DNA from: Archangium violaceum Cb vi76
GTDB taxonomy: Bacteria > Myxococcota > Myxococcia > Myxococcales > Myxococcaceae
DNA: 63,144 nucleotides
NCBI RefSeq assembly: GCF_000733295.1
Contig: NZ_JPMI01000305.1
Span: forward strand, 1-63,144
Direction of reading: 5' to 3'
The translations under genes were made by a program, and so were the position numbers. Shown piece by piece: positions 52,389-61,278 of this stretch. A model generated the notes under the pieces. The model was not told where the DNA came from, did not search any database, and worked only from the letters and a program-made list of their open reading frames with translations. Every line of letters begins with the position of its first letter. Position 1 is the stretch's first letter.

Positions 52389-53084
52389 ATGCCCGACCTT
52401 CCCTCCTCCTCCCTGCCCACGCTCCCCGAGAATCCCTCGCTGTCCACCCGCCTTCGTGTGGGCCTTCAGGCGCTCAAGGTCCTGCAGGTCAATCCCACGG
52501 ACCCCGCCTGGGGCGCCCTGTTCTACGACAGCGTGGAGATTGGTCTGTGCGCGTCGCTCGCCCGGGACTTCTCCCTCCACGAGGAGGGCCGCCACCTGCT
52601 GGCCGAGAGGCCCTCGTTGAAGGCCTCGGCGATGGACCTGGATGCGCTCGAGAAGCTTCCCGCCGGGTCGCTCGGCCACACGTTCGCGCGCTACTTCCGG
52701 GAGCAGGGGCTGACGCCGATCGACACCCTCACCCCGCCGAAGAACGATGCCCAGTACGTCGCCACGCGCCTGCGGGAGACGCATGACCTCCACCACATGG
52801 TGACCGGCTACGGCACGGATGTCCTGGGAGAGATGGAGTTGCAAGCGTTCACCCTGGGCAACCTCCACCTGCGCACCTCGCTCCTCATCCTGCTCCAGTC
52901 GGGGAAGGCGTCCCAGCAGGTCCCCGGATTCGATGCGGCCCAATACGCCCGGAAGCTGTGGACCGCATTCCGGCGCGGCAGCCAGTCCCGGCAGCTCGCC
53001 AGCTTCCGGTGGGAGGACCACTGGGCAACGCCACTCGCCATGCTGCGTGAGCAGCTCGTCGCGCCCGCGAGGCAGTGGAATTGA
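52389..53084 (+). CDS. Coq4-family protein
   Basis: This is a 231-residue protein with the Coq4 zinc motif HDLHHMVTGYGTDVLGE (His132, Asp133, His136, Glu148) and the helical surrounds GEMELQAFTLGN. Coq4 scaffolds and catalyses an oxidative decarboxylation step in ubiquinone synthesis. Myxobacteria mainly use menaquinone, so this copy probably serves specialised metabolism with the upstream oxygenase. It ends the three-gene TetR cluster. Confidence 0.9.
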   Translation: MPDLPSSSLPTLPENPSLSTRLRVGLQALKVLQVNPTDPAWGALFYDSVEIGLCASLARDFSLHEEGRHLLAERPSLKASAMDLDALEKLPAGSLGHTFARYFREQGLTPIDTLTPPKNDAQYVATRLRETHDLHHMVTGYGTDVLGEMELQAFTLGNLHLRTSLLILLQSGKASQQVPGFDAAQYARKLWTAFRRGSQSRQLASFRWEDHWATPLAMLREQLVAPARQWN

Positions 53085-53132
53085 GGCAACCGCTGGACGT
53101 CCGCGACCCGATTTCGTAGGTTAGCTGGCCGT

Positions 53133-54053
53133 ATGCGGAACTTCCTACCTCGGCAGTCTACCCTGCTGCTCGTCCTCGTGGCGTCCATGGCTGCGGCCAA
53201 GGGCCGCGAGCCTGCCTCCCGGAGCCTCTACCTTCCGGATGATCCACGGGAAGCGGTACACCCGGTGTACGTCGCCGGTGAGATGGGAACCGTGCTCCGG
53301 TTCGCGCAGCCGGTCGATCCCGCCAGGACGAAGATGCTGGGTTGGGAAGGCCGCTTCGAGCCCTTGCTCGCAGGGGGTCATCTCGTCGTCGTGACACCAC
53401 TCAAGGAGCTCGACCCGGAGGATCGGTTCCTGCTGGTCGTGACGCTTCAGAATGGGAAGGAACTCCCCTTCACCGTCACGGCGCAGGAAGCGCGGTTCGA
53501 TCATCAGGTGAATGTGTTCCCTGTCGAAGAAAGCCCGGAAGCGCTCCGGAGCCGACTGGCTCATCACCAGACCCGGGAACGGATTCTCGAGGAAGAGAAT
53601 GAGCGCTACCGGAACGAGGAGACCTCGATTGACCACGCCATCGCCGCACTCCTGACCAGGGGGGCGGCGAAGATGACGTCGATGCGTCCGAAGGTGGCTC
53701 ATTTTTTCAAGAATCCCCAGGGCGTTGAGTTCCTGATAACCGTTCTGGCCAGCAAGAAAGACAACAAGGTCGCGGTCGTCTTCGACGTGAAGAACAACAG
53801 CCCGACTGAGTCTTGGAGTCTGTTGGAAGCGCGCCTGGTGACCGAGGCAGGAGGAGAGAAGAAGCCTTTTGCACTGCGTGCCACCCAGGAGTACCTGGCA
53901 CCGGGAGGAATGAGCGGGACCATCGCCGTCGTCATGGACGCGGGCGTCTTCGACTCGAGCAATGGCCCCGAGCGGCTCGTACTTGAGCTCTTCCGTCGAG
54001 GAACCGGGCTCCGAGAGGCTTGGGTTCTTCTGGATCGACAACTGTTGCGCTAG
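53133..54053 (+). CDS. DUF2381 (TIGR02268) family exported protein
   Basis: This is a 306-residue protein of a paralogous family almost restricted to myxobacteria. A signal peptide (TLLLVLVASMAAA) is followed by the family blocks RSLYLPDD, PVYVAGEMGTVLRFAQPVDP, GRFEPLLAGGHLVVVTPLKELDPEDRF. A coiled segment (RERILEEENERYRNEE) and a C-terminal beta domain (VAVVFDVKNNSPTESWSL) follow. Its function is unknown. In this lineage members often sit beside a lipoprotein and a Ser/Thr kinase; here a lipoprotein follows by 3 bp. Confidence 0.85.
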   Translation: MRNFLPRQSTLLLVLVASMAAAKGREPASRSLYLPDDPREAVHPVYVAGEMGTVLRFAQPVDPARTKMLGWEGRFEPLLAGGHLVVVTPLKELDPEDRFLLVVTLQNGKELPFTVTAQEARFDHQVNVFPVEESPEALRSRLAHHQTRERILEEENERYRNEETSIDHAIAALLTRGAAKMTSMRPKVAHFFKNPQGVEFLITVLASKKDNKVAVVFDVKNNSPTESWSLLEARLVTEAGGEKKPFALRATQEYLAPGGMSGTIAVVMDAGVFDSSNGPERLVLELFRRGTGLREAWVLLDRQLLR

Positions 54054-54056
54054 TAC

Positions 54057-54560
54057 ATGCGTACCCACATGGCTCCGACCCACGTGCCACTTCTTGTCTC
54101 CGTCGTCCTGCTGTGTGTGTGCTCAGGTTGTGTGACTGCCGGAGGCGTGTCCCTTCGCGCAGATGGGAGCCCAGGCCCGCAGGAATGCCCGGAAAAGGCG
54201 CTCGAAGTCATGCGAGTACTTCACCTGAATGTGGGGGACGGCTCGATCGTTGAACTGGACACCAACCAGACCGACACCAGCCCCATCACCCTGTATGACG
54301 GGCCCGTGGAAAGCATGCTGGACAAGAGCCTCGGGCCCCTTCCACCCGTTACCCGTCTTTATGGCCGGGTGTGGACGGGTGGCCCGCAGGTCGTCATCCG
54401 GTATTACGAGGCGCACGTGCCCGACGAAGAGCCGATGCCCATTTGCGCTGTGGCTCGGCTCGGTCGTGGTCAGTTGCAGAAAAAGCCCGAGTCCAAACCC
54501 GGAACGGCCATCGTTGAGTTCTCGCGTGCTGGCGTCTTCGTGGTGAATTCGTTCCGGTGA
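54057..54560 (+). CDS. Lipoprotein accompanying DUF2381
   Basis: This is a 167-residue protein with a lipoprotein signal (LLVSVVLLCVCSGC). The mature part is beta-rich with a few Cys (ECPEKALEVMRVLHLNVGD, RLYGRVWTGGPQVVIRYY) and ends FVVNSFR. No family is recognised. It starts 3 bp after the DUF2381 gene, so the two form an operon. An in-frame ATG at 54069 is an alternative start. Confidence 0.7.
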   Translation: MRTHMAPTHVPLLVSVVLLCVCSGCVTAGGVSLRADGSPGPQECPEKALEVMRVLHLNVGDGSIVELDTNQTDTSPITLYDGPVESMLDKSLGPLPPVTRLYGRVWTGGPQVVIRYYEAHVPDEEPMPICAVARLGRGQLQKKPESKPGTAIVEFSRAGVFVVNSFR

Positions 54561-54666
54561 GCGGGTTGTCTGCAGGAGCAGGAACATCCACCGACGACCC
54601 ACGACTGAAGAAGGAGTCCGCATGGGACGGGTGTGACGGAAGGAACCCGGGCGCCAACCCGCTCTC

Positions 54667-55785
54667 CTAGGCACCAGGCAGGGAGGTATGCGCCTCCAGG
54701 CTGTCTCCCCGGGAGATGATGAAACACACGCGGGGAATGGGTGTGATCACGTCGAACGTGTGCGGCGCGCCCGTGCCGAAGTCGAGCAGCGACAGATCGA
54801 AGCGGGAGATGTTGTTGACCAGCAGCCCGTGGCTCTCCGTCGAGAAGCCCACCAGATCCACGCCCTCGGAGCCCCACGTGCGCCGCACCTCCTCCAGCAG
54901 CGCATGGCTGCGGAGGAAGTCCTCGGCGCTCGCGGACTGGAGCCGCGCCCGGATGCGGGCCGCGAGCGCTGGCACCGGAAGCGTCGTGGCCTCCTCGGGC
55001 GAGAGCGGCACGCGCAGCGGCAGCCCGGCATTGCCGAAGTACGACGCCGGCAGCAGCCTGGGAACGCGCCGGAAGTCGAAGACCGTCCCCAGCTCCGGCT
55101 CGGCCCTGGGCCTCCGCTCGGGCTGCCGGCGGTAGTGCCGCCACAGGAGGGCCGCCAGCACGTCGCCCGCCGTCACCTGGGGACGGCTCACCCGTGCATC
55201 CCGCAGCAACGTCTCCACCTCCTCGCGAGCGAAGCGCCGGATGTCCCAGCGGTAGTCCTCACGGACGCGGGGGGACGGGGGCACCCGGAGCCCGAAGCCC
55301 GCACGCCGCAACTGCGCCTCCAGGGGCAGGGACTTGTCCAGCGACGGCGCCGGAGGAAACTCGGGCTCGGAGGCGGCCGGCAGCACCGGGGCCTGCCCGC
55401 GCACGGCCCGCGCCCACGCGCTCAGGAAGAGCACCAGGCTGCCCCCATCGCCGAGCCCGTGCGACATGCTCGCCCCGAGGCACCCTCCTCCCGAGGTGAA
55501 CCGGGAGATCTTCACCCGGCACCGGGGCGGCCCGGAGCCCGGCCGCACGGAGTCGAAGAGCACGGCCCGGGAGATCTTGTCCTCGGGGGGCTCGGCGACC
55601 CCCGCGATGTCGAGCAGCGCGACCCCTTCCCCCAACCGCGGGAACGCGGGCAGGATCCGCGCCAGCCCCTCGGCCAGCACCTCCGCCGCGGGCAACCGCT
55701 CGTAGAAGAAGGCGAACTCGATGGGGAGATCATCCGGCCCCGCGAAGAACTCATCCAGGGCCGACAACGACACCGGTCCGCTCAT
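54667..55785 (-). CDS. BAHD-like acyltransferase
   Basis: This is a 372-residue protein. It has the HxxxD acyl-CoA transferase motif in SHGLGDGGS (His109, Asp113) and a late LLDFGTGAP (335-339), corresponding to the DFGWG structural motif of BAHD enzymes. The two-domain chloramphenicol-acetyltransferase-like fold is implied. BAHD enzymes move acyl groups from CoA or carrier proteins to alcohols or amines and are rare in bacteria. The ATG is 7 bp after the KAS III-like gene, so the two should form one pathway. Confidence 0.75.
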   Translation of the reverse strand: MSGPVSLSALDEFFAGPDDLPIEFAFFYERLPAAEVLAEGLARILPAFPRLGEGVALLDIAGVAEPPEDKISRAVLFDSVRPGSGPPRCRVKISRFTSGGGCLGASMSHGLGDGGSLVLFLSAWARAVRGQAPVLPAASEPEFPPAPSLDKSLPLEAQLRRAGFGLRVPPSPRVREDYRWDIRRFAREEVETLLRDARVSRPQVTAGDVLAALLWRHYRRQPERRPRAEPELGTVFDFRRVPRLLPASYFGNAGLPLRVPLSPEEATTLPVPALAARIRARLQSASAEDFLRSHALLEEVRRTWGSEGVDLVGFSTESHGLLVNNISRFDLSLLDFGTGAPHTFDVITPIPRVCFIISRGDSLEAHTSLPGA

Positions 55786-55792
55786 GGCCCTC

Positions 55793-56851
55793 TCAGGGGA
55801 AACGGTAGATCACTCCACCCGAGTGCAGCCCCGAGCCCACCCCGAGGATCAACGCGGTCTGCCCGGACTCGTGGCGCCCCGCCTGCAGGAAGCCGTGCAG
55901 CACGAGCCCCAGCGAGGCCGCCGCGCAGTTGCCCTGCTCCTCCATGTTGAAGAACGACTTCTCCTCGGGGATGCCGGTGCTCTTGAGCCAGCGCCGCTGC
56001 AGCTGCGCGTTGCTCATGTTGAAGAGCACCCAGTCCGCCTCCTTCATCTCCCGGGCGGCGAGCACCTCGGTGTGCAGCCGCGAGAACGCCTGGTTGATGT
56101 TGTTGGGGACACTCCGGTAGTCGATGACGAAGTGGTCCTCCAGCAACTCCTGGATGTTGTCGCGGGTGGGCACGTGCTTGGAGCCGCCGAACTTCTTGTG
56201 CACCACGTCCCGGCCAGGCTCCGTGTGCATGTGGAAGGAGGAGAAACCCACCGGCTCCTTGCTCCGCTCCGCCGACAGCACGAACGCCGCCGCCCCATCT
56301 CCGAAGATGGTCGCCTGCAGCCAGATGCGATCCTTGAGCTCCGGCTTGCAGTACGAGGACATGGAGCTGGCCGCGCACACGAGCACGTTGCGCGCCTGGC
56401 CCGAGCGGATCATCGACGTGGCCAGCATCATCGCGTTGAGCGTGCCCGCGCATCCGGCGATGTGCGTGAGCGCCATCACGTTGGCGGGCGCCCCCAGCCG
56501 CTGGTGCAGGATGCACGCGGGATCCGGCGTGCACACCGTGGTGGGCGTGAGGGTCACGAACAGGATGACCTGCACATCACTGATGTGCATCCCCGCGTCC
56601 TTCAGCGCCTGCTTCGCCGCCTCGTGGACGAGATCGTCCTCGTCGAGATCATCGAGCCGATCGTGCTTGTAGTCGTAGCGGGTGTGCCGCGTCCTGACCC
56701 CGAAGGTCTCGTAGACCCAGTTGGGATCCCGCCGACCATGCCACTCGCAGATGTCCTCGTTGGTGAAGGCGAGCGGCGGCAGCGCCATTCCGCTGCCCCG
56801 AATCACCACGGAGGGAGAGACGTCGTTCCGGAAAGAGCTCGACGGGACCAT
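55793..56851 (-). CDS. KAS III-like condensing or acyl-transfer enzyme lacking catalytic His
   Basis: This is a 352-residue thiolase-fold protein. The nucleophile is Cys134 (HIAGCAGTLNA) and the Asn is in QGNCAAAS (Asn308). The conserved His position (normally HQAN) reads FNMSNAQ, with Asn278 in place of His. KAS III relatives lacking or altering this His often catalyse other acyl transfers instead of decarboxylative condensation. The enzyme probably loads an acyl group for the following BAHD-like transferase. It is transcribed first of the pair, from a 513-bp upstream gap. Confidence 0.88.
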   Translation of the reverse strand: MVPSSSFRNDVSPSVVIRGSGMALPPLAFTNEDICEWHGRRDPNWVYETFGVRTRHTRYDYKHDRLDDLDEDDLVHEAAKQALKDAGMHISDVQVILFVTLTPTTVCTPDPACILHQRLGAPANVMALTHIAGCAGTLNAMMLATSMIRSGQARNVLVCAASSMSSYCKPELKDRIWLQATIFGDGAAAFVLSAERSKEPVGFSSFHMHTEPGRDVVHKKFGGSKHVPTRDNIQELLEDHFVIDYRSVPNNINQAFSRLHTEVLAAREMKEADWVLFNMSNAQLQRRWLKSTGIPEEKSFFNMEEQGNCAAASLGLVLHGFLQAGRHESGQTALILGVGSGLHSGGVIYRFP

Positions 56852-57365
56852 AAACCGTCCTTAGCAACCCGAAGGGTGGAGTGAGTCGAGGGGTTCGATG
56901 GGCGGCTTCATGGGACAGCCATCGAGAGCCCATCCGATGAATTCGTGAGGAACACGCACGCCGGGCTGACCACGACAAGAGTACTACAGCCGCGAGCTAC
57001 TCTCATCTGGGTCAGTCGGGCACCACATGGGGTTCTCGGAACCCACGCCTGTCCGGGAGTTCATGGATGGAAACGCGCGCACATCCCGTACTCGAGAGGC
57101 CTCATGGTCCACGCGCTGGACTCTCGTTCCACCCGCTCGAACAGATCCAGCGAAGCTGAATCTCGTGCAGCGGGCCGCCATCGCGCGTGCTACAGAGCGC
57201 CGGCACCCACTCACCTGGTAGGCAGGTGAGCGACCCGCTCCGCTACACGGAGCGCGTGTGCAACCCCATCATCAAGTCAGGCACGGCAGGAGTCCCCCTC
57301 CCCCGCACCGCCGGTGGAAGGTCCGGCTCCGAGCGTGCTCGAGAACAGCCCCAAGGAGGGCATCC
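56852..57365. other. Gene-free region between the KAS III-like gene and slyD
   Basis: No convincing coding region is present; short ORFs here lack ribosome sites and coding bias. Two symmetric elements are visible: GGGTTC/GAACCC around a 3-bp centre (57030-57044), and a strong hairpin at 57210-57230. The region probably holds the promoters of both divergent units. Confidence 0.6.
57210..57230. promoter_or_regulatory. Perfect hairpin/operator candidate upstream of slyD
   Basis: Arms CTCACCTG and CAGGTGAG pair perfectly around the 5-nt loop GTAGG. No T-run follows, so an operator or an RNA stem is likelier than a terminator. Confidence 0.5.
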
Positions 57366-57848
57366 ATGCAGATCGCGAAGGACAGCGTCGTCACCATCGA
57401 CTACCGGCTCCACCTGGGTGACGGGAAGATCATCGACGAGAGCGAGCCGGGGGATCCGCTCGTCTACCTGCACGGGTACGAGGAGATCGTCCCGGGGCTG
57501 GAGAAGGCGCTCGAGGGCAAGAAGGCGGGCGAGTCGCTGAAGGTGGTGGTCGAGCCCAAGGACGGTTACGGGGAGTACGATCCGGACGGTGTGGAGGAGG
57601 TGCCGCGCGAGGACTTCCCGCCGGACATGGAGCTGGAGGCCGGCGGCGTCGTCAGCGCCACGGACGAGGACGGCGACGACGTCGAGTTCCTCGTGAAGGA
57701 GGTGCGGGCCAAGACGGTGGTGATCGACTTCAATGATCCGATGGCCGGCAAGACGCTCCACTTCGACGTCACCGTGCGCGAGGTGCGCGCGGCGACGAAG
57801 GAGGAGCTCGAGCACGGCCACGCGCACGCCCCTGGCCACGAGCACTGA
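57366..57848 (+). CDS. slyD: SlyD-like FKBP peptidyl-prolyl isomerase
   Basis: This is a 160-residue protein. The split FKBP domain (VVTIDYRLHLGDGKIIDES, YLHGYEEIVPGLEKALEGKKAGE) holds the insert-in-flap chaperone domain (KDGYGEYDPDGVEEVPREDF). The FKBP end FDVTVREVRAATKEE follows. The C-terminus HGHAHAPGHEH is His-rich and can bind nickel or zinc, as in SlyD. It folds proline-containing clients and may supply metal. The ATG has AAGGAG at good spacing. Confidence 0.93.
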   Translation: MQIAKDSVVTIDYRLHLGDGKIIDESEPGDPLVYLHGYEEIVPGLEKALEGKKAGESLKVVVEPKDGYGEYDPDGVEEVPREDFPPDMELEAGGVVSATDEDGDDVEFLVKEVRAKTVVIDFNDPMAGKTLHFDVTVREVRAATKEELEHGHAHAPGHEH

Positions 57849-57982
57849 ACCCCTCGTCCGAGCCACACCACCATCGCTGCACGGTCCAGGCCTCACCCGG
57901 CCCCACACCCGGGCATGTGAGGCTTGACCCATCTGGCGAGCCTTCCTACGCAACCGCGCCGTCTACTAGCGCCCCACGTTCC

Positions 57983-58012
57983 TTGACGAATGTAGCGATG
58001 ACTTCCTAGGCT
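57983..58012 (+). promoter_or_regulatory. Promoter candidate for the peptide operon
   Basis: TTGACG (57983-57988) and TAGGCT (58007-58012) are spaced 18 bp apart, about 40 bp before the peptide ATG. The match is fair, not strong. Confidence 0.4.
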
Positions 58013-58053
58013 TTCCTTTTTTCCCCACACCCTGTGGAACACGGAGAGTACGG

Positions 58054-58278
58054 ATGCGTTACACGCGCAAGGATGTCTCGGAGCTGCTGGAGACGGTGAA
58101 CGGAGGCCCGGACGTCGACGGCTTCGCCACGACGTCGAACATCGCGGGCAACACGATGGTGCTGGTGGCGTCGGGTCCGGGCACGGCCTGGCAGAACGTC
58201 TACAACCCGAGCCACCGCATCTGCGAGGACGGGACGACCCCGCCCTACCCCGAGGACGGAAGCAGCCTCTGCTACTAA
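58054..58278 (+). CDS. 74-residue peptide with possible double-glycine leader
   Basis: The ORF has GGAGAG about 7 nt before the ATG and a promoter candidate upstream, and the next gene follows by 6 bp. The N-terminus MRYTRKDVSELLETVNGG resembles a double-glycine leader (Gly17-Gly18, with Val at -4 and Leu at -7). The remaining 56 residues are rich in Thr, Gly, Pro and Asn and end SLCY. Two Cys (57 and 73) stand 15 residues apart. It has no membrane segment. It may be a precursor peptide modified by the next protein and exported by the ABC transporter. It could also be a small protein unrelated to peptide secretion. Confidence 0.68.
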   Translation: MRYTRKDVSELLETVNGGPDVDGFATTSNIAGNTMVLVASGPGTAWQNVYNPSHRICEDGTTPPYPEDGSSLCY

Positions 58279-58284
58279 TAGGGA

Positions 58285-61278
58285 ATGAACAACCGCCTCG
58301 TCCTGCTCCTCAACACCCATATGCCGCAGGTGCTGGGCGAGGGGGCCCTCCTCGATGAGCCGGAGAGCTGGCTCTTCGAGGCGCTGACGGAGACGTACCT
58401 CCCCCTGTTCCGGATGATGTCGCGCTGGGAGCCCCAGCGCTTCTCCGGAACGCTGGTGCTGTCCTTCACCCCGTGTCTGGTGCAACAGCTGCTGGCGTGC
58501 GAGGAGCGCTACACGCGCTACCTGCACCTGATGGGGCGCATCGCCACGCGCGAGCTGGAGCGCACCTCCCAGCGCGAGCTCTACAACCGCTACGAGAAGT
58601 ATCCGCGGGAGCTCCCGGACGAGGCGCTGCACCGGCTCCACCAGACGGCGGGCATGTACCTGCGGCGCGTGGAGGACAGCCTGGCCTTCCTGAAGGAGCA
58701 CCGCCTGCGCGACGTGCTCGGCCAGCTGGGTCGCTCGCGGCTTCCGGGTGTTCAGTTGTGGACATCCTCGCCCCAGCACAACTTCCTGCCCTTCTTCGAG
58801 CCCGCCACCGCGGATCGGTTGGTGGCCCGGGGCGTCGAGTCCTTCCAGGAGGTTTTCGGCCGCGATCCGGATGGCTTCTGGCTGCCCGAGTGCGCCTTCC
58901 GGCCCGGGCTCGAGCGCGTGCTGACGCGCCACGGGGTGCGCCGCACGGCGCTCAGCCTCCATGGCATCGGCGCCTACCAGCCGGAGGATCCGAGCGGCCC
59001 GTACCGCCATGGAGATCTGGAGGTGCTCGTCCACGACTACCGGATTGGCCTGCACCTGTGGAAGTCACCCGAGTCCACCTTCCCGGCGCACCCCGTGTAC
59101 CGCGAGTTCTTCCGGGACCTGGGCTTCGACGTGGTGCCCGAGTACTTCGACGAGCTGGGCGTGCCCGTGCCCGCGAACAAGCGGGGCCACCTGTGGACGG
59201 GCATCAAGTACCACGCGGTGAGCGGCAGGGACGTGGGCCTGGGGCACAAGGCGCTCTACGATCCGGAGGCCGCCCGCGCCCAGGTGCCCCACCACGTGCG
59301 CGCCTTCTGGGAGCTGCTGGAGTCGCGCCGGGCGCTCGTCCAGGACGGACAGACGTTCGTGCTCGCCTTCGACACCGAGCTCTTCGGCCACTGGTGGCAC
59401 GAGGGGATCGACTGGCTCGAGGGCGTGCTGCAGCCCGAGGCGCCGCGCGAGTCCATTGCCGCGAAGGTGGAGTCCCCTCCTCCGCCGCCCGAGCTGCCGC
59501 GGCTCTACTACTCGACGTGGGGAACGGACTTCTACAGCGAGCACTGGCTGACGCCGGCCAACTGCTGGATGTACGCGCTCATCAAGCTGGTGGAGGCGCA
59601 CCTGCCGCCACCGGTGGACGAGGCGTCCCGCGAGCTGTGGCGCCGCTTCGAGCTGTTCAGCGGGAGCGATCTGCTCTTCATGATGCCGGACCCCTCGCAG
59701 AAGGAGCGGGCCCGCTCGCTGTTCCTCGCGCGCTACGAGGACCTGGTCTCGCGCCTGCCCGCCTTCGAGCCCGAGCTGCTCGCCGCCTACCCGGTGGATC
59801 CCTTCAAGTGCGTGCTCGTGCACGTGATGAAGCCGGGGGACGAGACCCCACCGTCCTTCCAGCTGCGCCGGCTGTCGCGGGAGGACGAGCGCGTGGCCCG
59901 GCGCCGGGAGATCACGCTGGAGCCCGAGGTGCGCGAGGTCGCGGGACTGCGCGTCTGCTTCCAGTACTTCCTGCTGCACCCGCAGGGCCGGTACTCGCTG
60001 CGCGTGGAGGGCTCGGAGCGCGAGCACCTCTTCCAGATGCCGGACTACGGCATGCCGCTGCTGATCGCCCAGGACGCACGGGCATATCCCAAGTACGACC
60101 CCGAGGTGCTCTACCGGAAGCTGGGGGAGATCTGGGAGGGAGACGAGCACCTGCCCATCAAGGCGGCGCCCACGCTGCGCAGCCGCCACGTGTACACGCG
60201 CGAGGCGCTGGCCGGGGTGCTCGCCGGGCGGCGTGCGGCGGTCTTCAAGTACAACAAGGAGGGGTACGCGCTGCTGCGCTTCCGCGAGCAGGCGCTGGCC
60301 CCGGCCTCGATCGTCTTCGATGACACCGTGTCCTTGAGCGACGCGGGCGCGTACATCCAGGCCGGAGCCATGTCCGTGCCGGTGAGCAGCGATCCGGCGG
60401 AGGTCGCGCGGCAGGACTTCGACGCGATCGTCTTCACGTGCTCGCTCAACTTCGAGTCCGAGGTGCCGCACGTCCGCGCGTTGCTGGAAGTGGCCACGCG
60501 CCGGCGGCTGCCGGTGATCTCGCTGTACGACGACATCCTCTATTACGATCTGTTCGATGGGTTGGACGTGGATCCGGAGCTCTTCTACCGGGTGGCCGTA
60601 CCCGAGCAGGACGCCCTGGCCGTCCAGGCCCCGGAGACGTACCGGCCGCGCAACCTGCTGGGCGTCTTCGGCACGGACACGGTACAGGGCAAGTTCACCA
60701 CGCAGCTCTACCTGCGCGAGGCCCTGGCCCGGCGGAAGCTGCACGTGCGCCACCACTCCACGGAGCCCACGGGCATCCTGCTCGGAGCGGACACCGGCTA
60801 TTCGCGCGTGCTGCACGTGGAGCTGGCCCAGCGGCTGGCGTTCGAGCGGCGGCTCATGCTGGGACTGGCCGAGGGGTGCGATCTGGTCATCACCGGCGGA
60901 CAGAACGGGCTGCTCTACACCCCGCCGGGAGCCGATCGCCGGGCCAACGCCTCCACGCTCATCTACGAGACGTTCCTGCCGCGGCTGGTGGTGTTGACGG
61001 TCTCGGTGGACACCCGGGCGGAGGACGTGGTGGCCACGCGCGAGTACCTGGAGACGCTGGCCCGCGAGCACGGGGTGACCTGCACGGTGGTGGGCCTGGC
61101 GATGATGGGCGGGCGCAAGCTGCACGGCAGCCGGTGGACCGAGACGTGGTTCCTCGGCGTCCGGGATGAGGTGCTGGAGGGCGCGCGGCAGCGGTTGGAG
61201 CAGCACACCGGCCTGCGCGTCCACGCCATTCCCGAGGAGGCGGACGCACTGGCCCAGGCCGTGCTCACGCACCTGTGA
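58285..61278 (+). CDS. GH57 glucan-branching-type enzyme fused to a DUF1611-like P-loop domain
   Basis: This is a 997-residue protein. Residues 1 to about 500 are a GH57 branching-enzyme-type barrel with DUF1957-like helices. They have nucleophile Glu202 (GFWLPECAFRPGLERVL), acid Asp363 (LAFDTELFGHWWHEGIDWL) and STWGTDFYSEHWLTPANCW. A linker domain follows. The last 350 residues form a Rossmann-like part (VISLYDDILYYDLFDG) and a P-loop domain (FGTDTVQGKFTTQLYL at 795-810, ILLGADTGYSRVLHVELAQ, VITGGQNGLLYTPPG) like DUF1611/DgcN. I know no described enzyme with this fusion. It lies between a short peptide gene and an ABC exporter, overlapping the latter by 4 bp. Confidence 0.87.
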   Translation: MNNRLVLLLNTHMPQVLGEGALLDEPESWLFEALTETYLPLFRMMSRWEPQRFSGTLVLSFTPCLVQQLLACEERYTRYLHLMGRIATRELERTSQRELYNRYEKYPRELPDEALHRLHQTAGMYLRRVEDSLAFLKEHRLRDVLGQLGRSRLPGVQLWTSSPQHNFLPFFEPATADRLVARGVESFQEVFGRDPDGFWLPECAFRPGLERVLTRHGVRRTALSLHGIGAYQPEDPSGPYRHGDLEVLVHDYRIGLHLWKSPESTFPAHPVYREFFRDLGFDVVPEYFDELGVPVPANKRGHLWTGIKYHAVSGRDVGLGHKALYDPEAARAQVPHHVRAFWELLESRRALVQDGQTFVLAFDTELFGHWWHEGIDWLEGVLQPEAPRESIAAKVESPPPPPELPRLYYSTWGTDFYSEHWLTPANCWMYALIKLVEAHLPPPVDEASRELWRRFELFSGSDLLFMMPDPSQKERARSLFLARYEDLVSRLPAFEPELLAAYPVDPFKCVLVHVMKPGDETPPSFQLRRLSREDERVARRREITLEPEVREVAGLRVCFQYFLLHPQGRYSLRVEGSEREHLFQMPDYGMPLLIAQDARAYPKYDPEVLYRKLGEIWEGDEHLPIKAAPTLRSRHVYTREALAGVLAGRRAAVFKYNKEGYALLRFREQALAPASIVFDDTVSLSDAGAYIQAGAMSVPVSSDPAEVARQDFDAIVFTCSLNFESEVPHVRALLEVATRRRLPVISLYDDILYYDLFDGLDVDPELFYRVAVPEQDALAVQAPETYRPRNLLGVFGTDTVQGKFTTQLYLREALARRKLHVRHHSTEPTGILLGADTGYSRVLHVELAQRLAFERRLMLGLAEGCDLVITGGQNGLLYTPPGADRRANASTLIYETFLPRLVVLTVSVDTRAEDVVATREYLETLAREHGVTCTVVGLAMMGGRKLHGSRWTETWFLGVRDEVLEGARQRLEQHTGLRVHAIPEEADALAQAVLTHL

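Noticed and set aside
56945-57229. Short open frames on both strands between the KAS III-like gene and slyD
   Set aside because: They have no ribosome site, no coding bias and no domain, and they overlap symmetric regulatory-looking elements.
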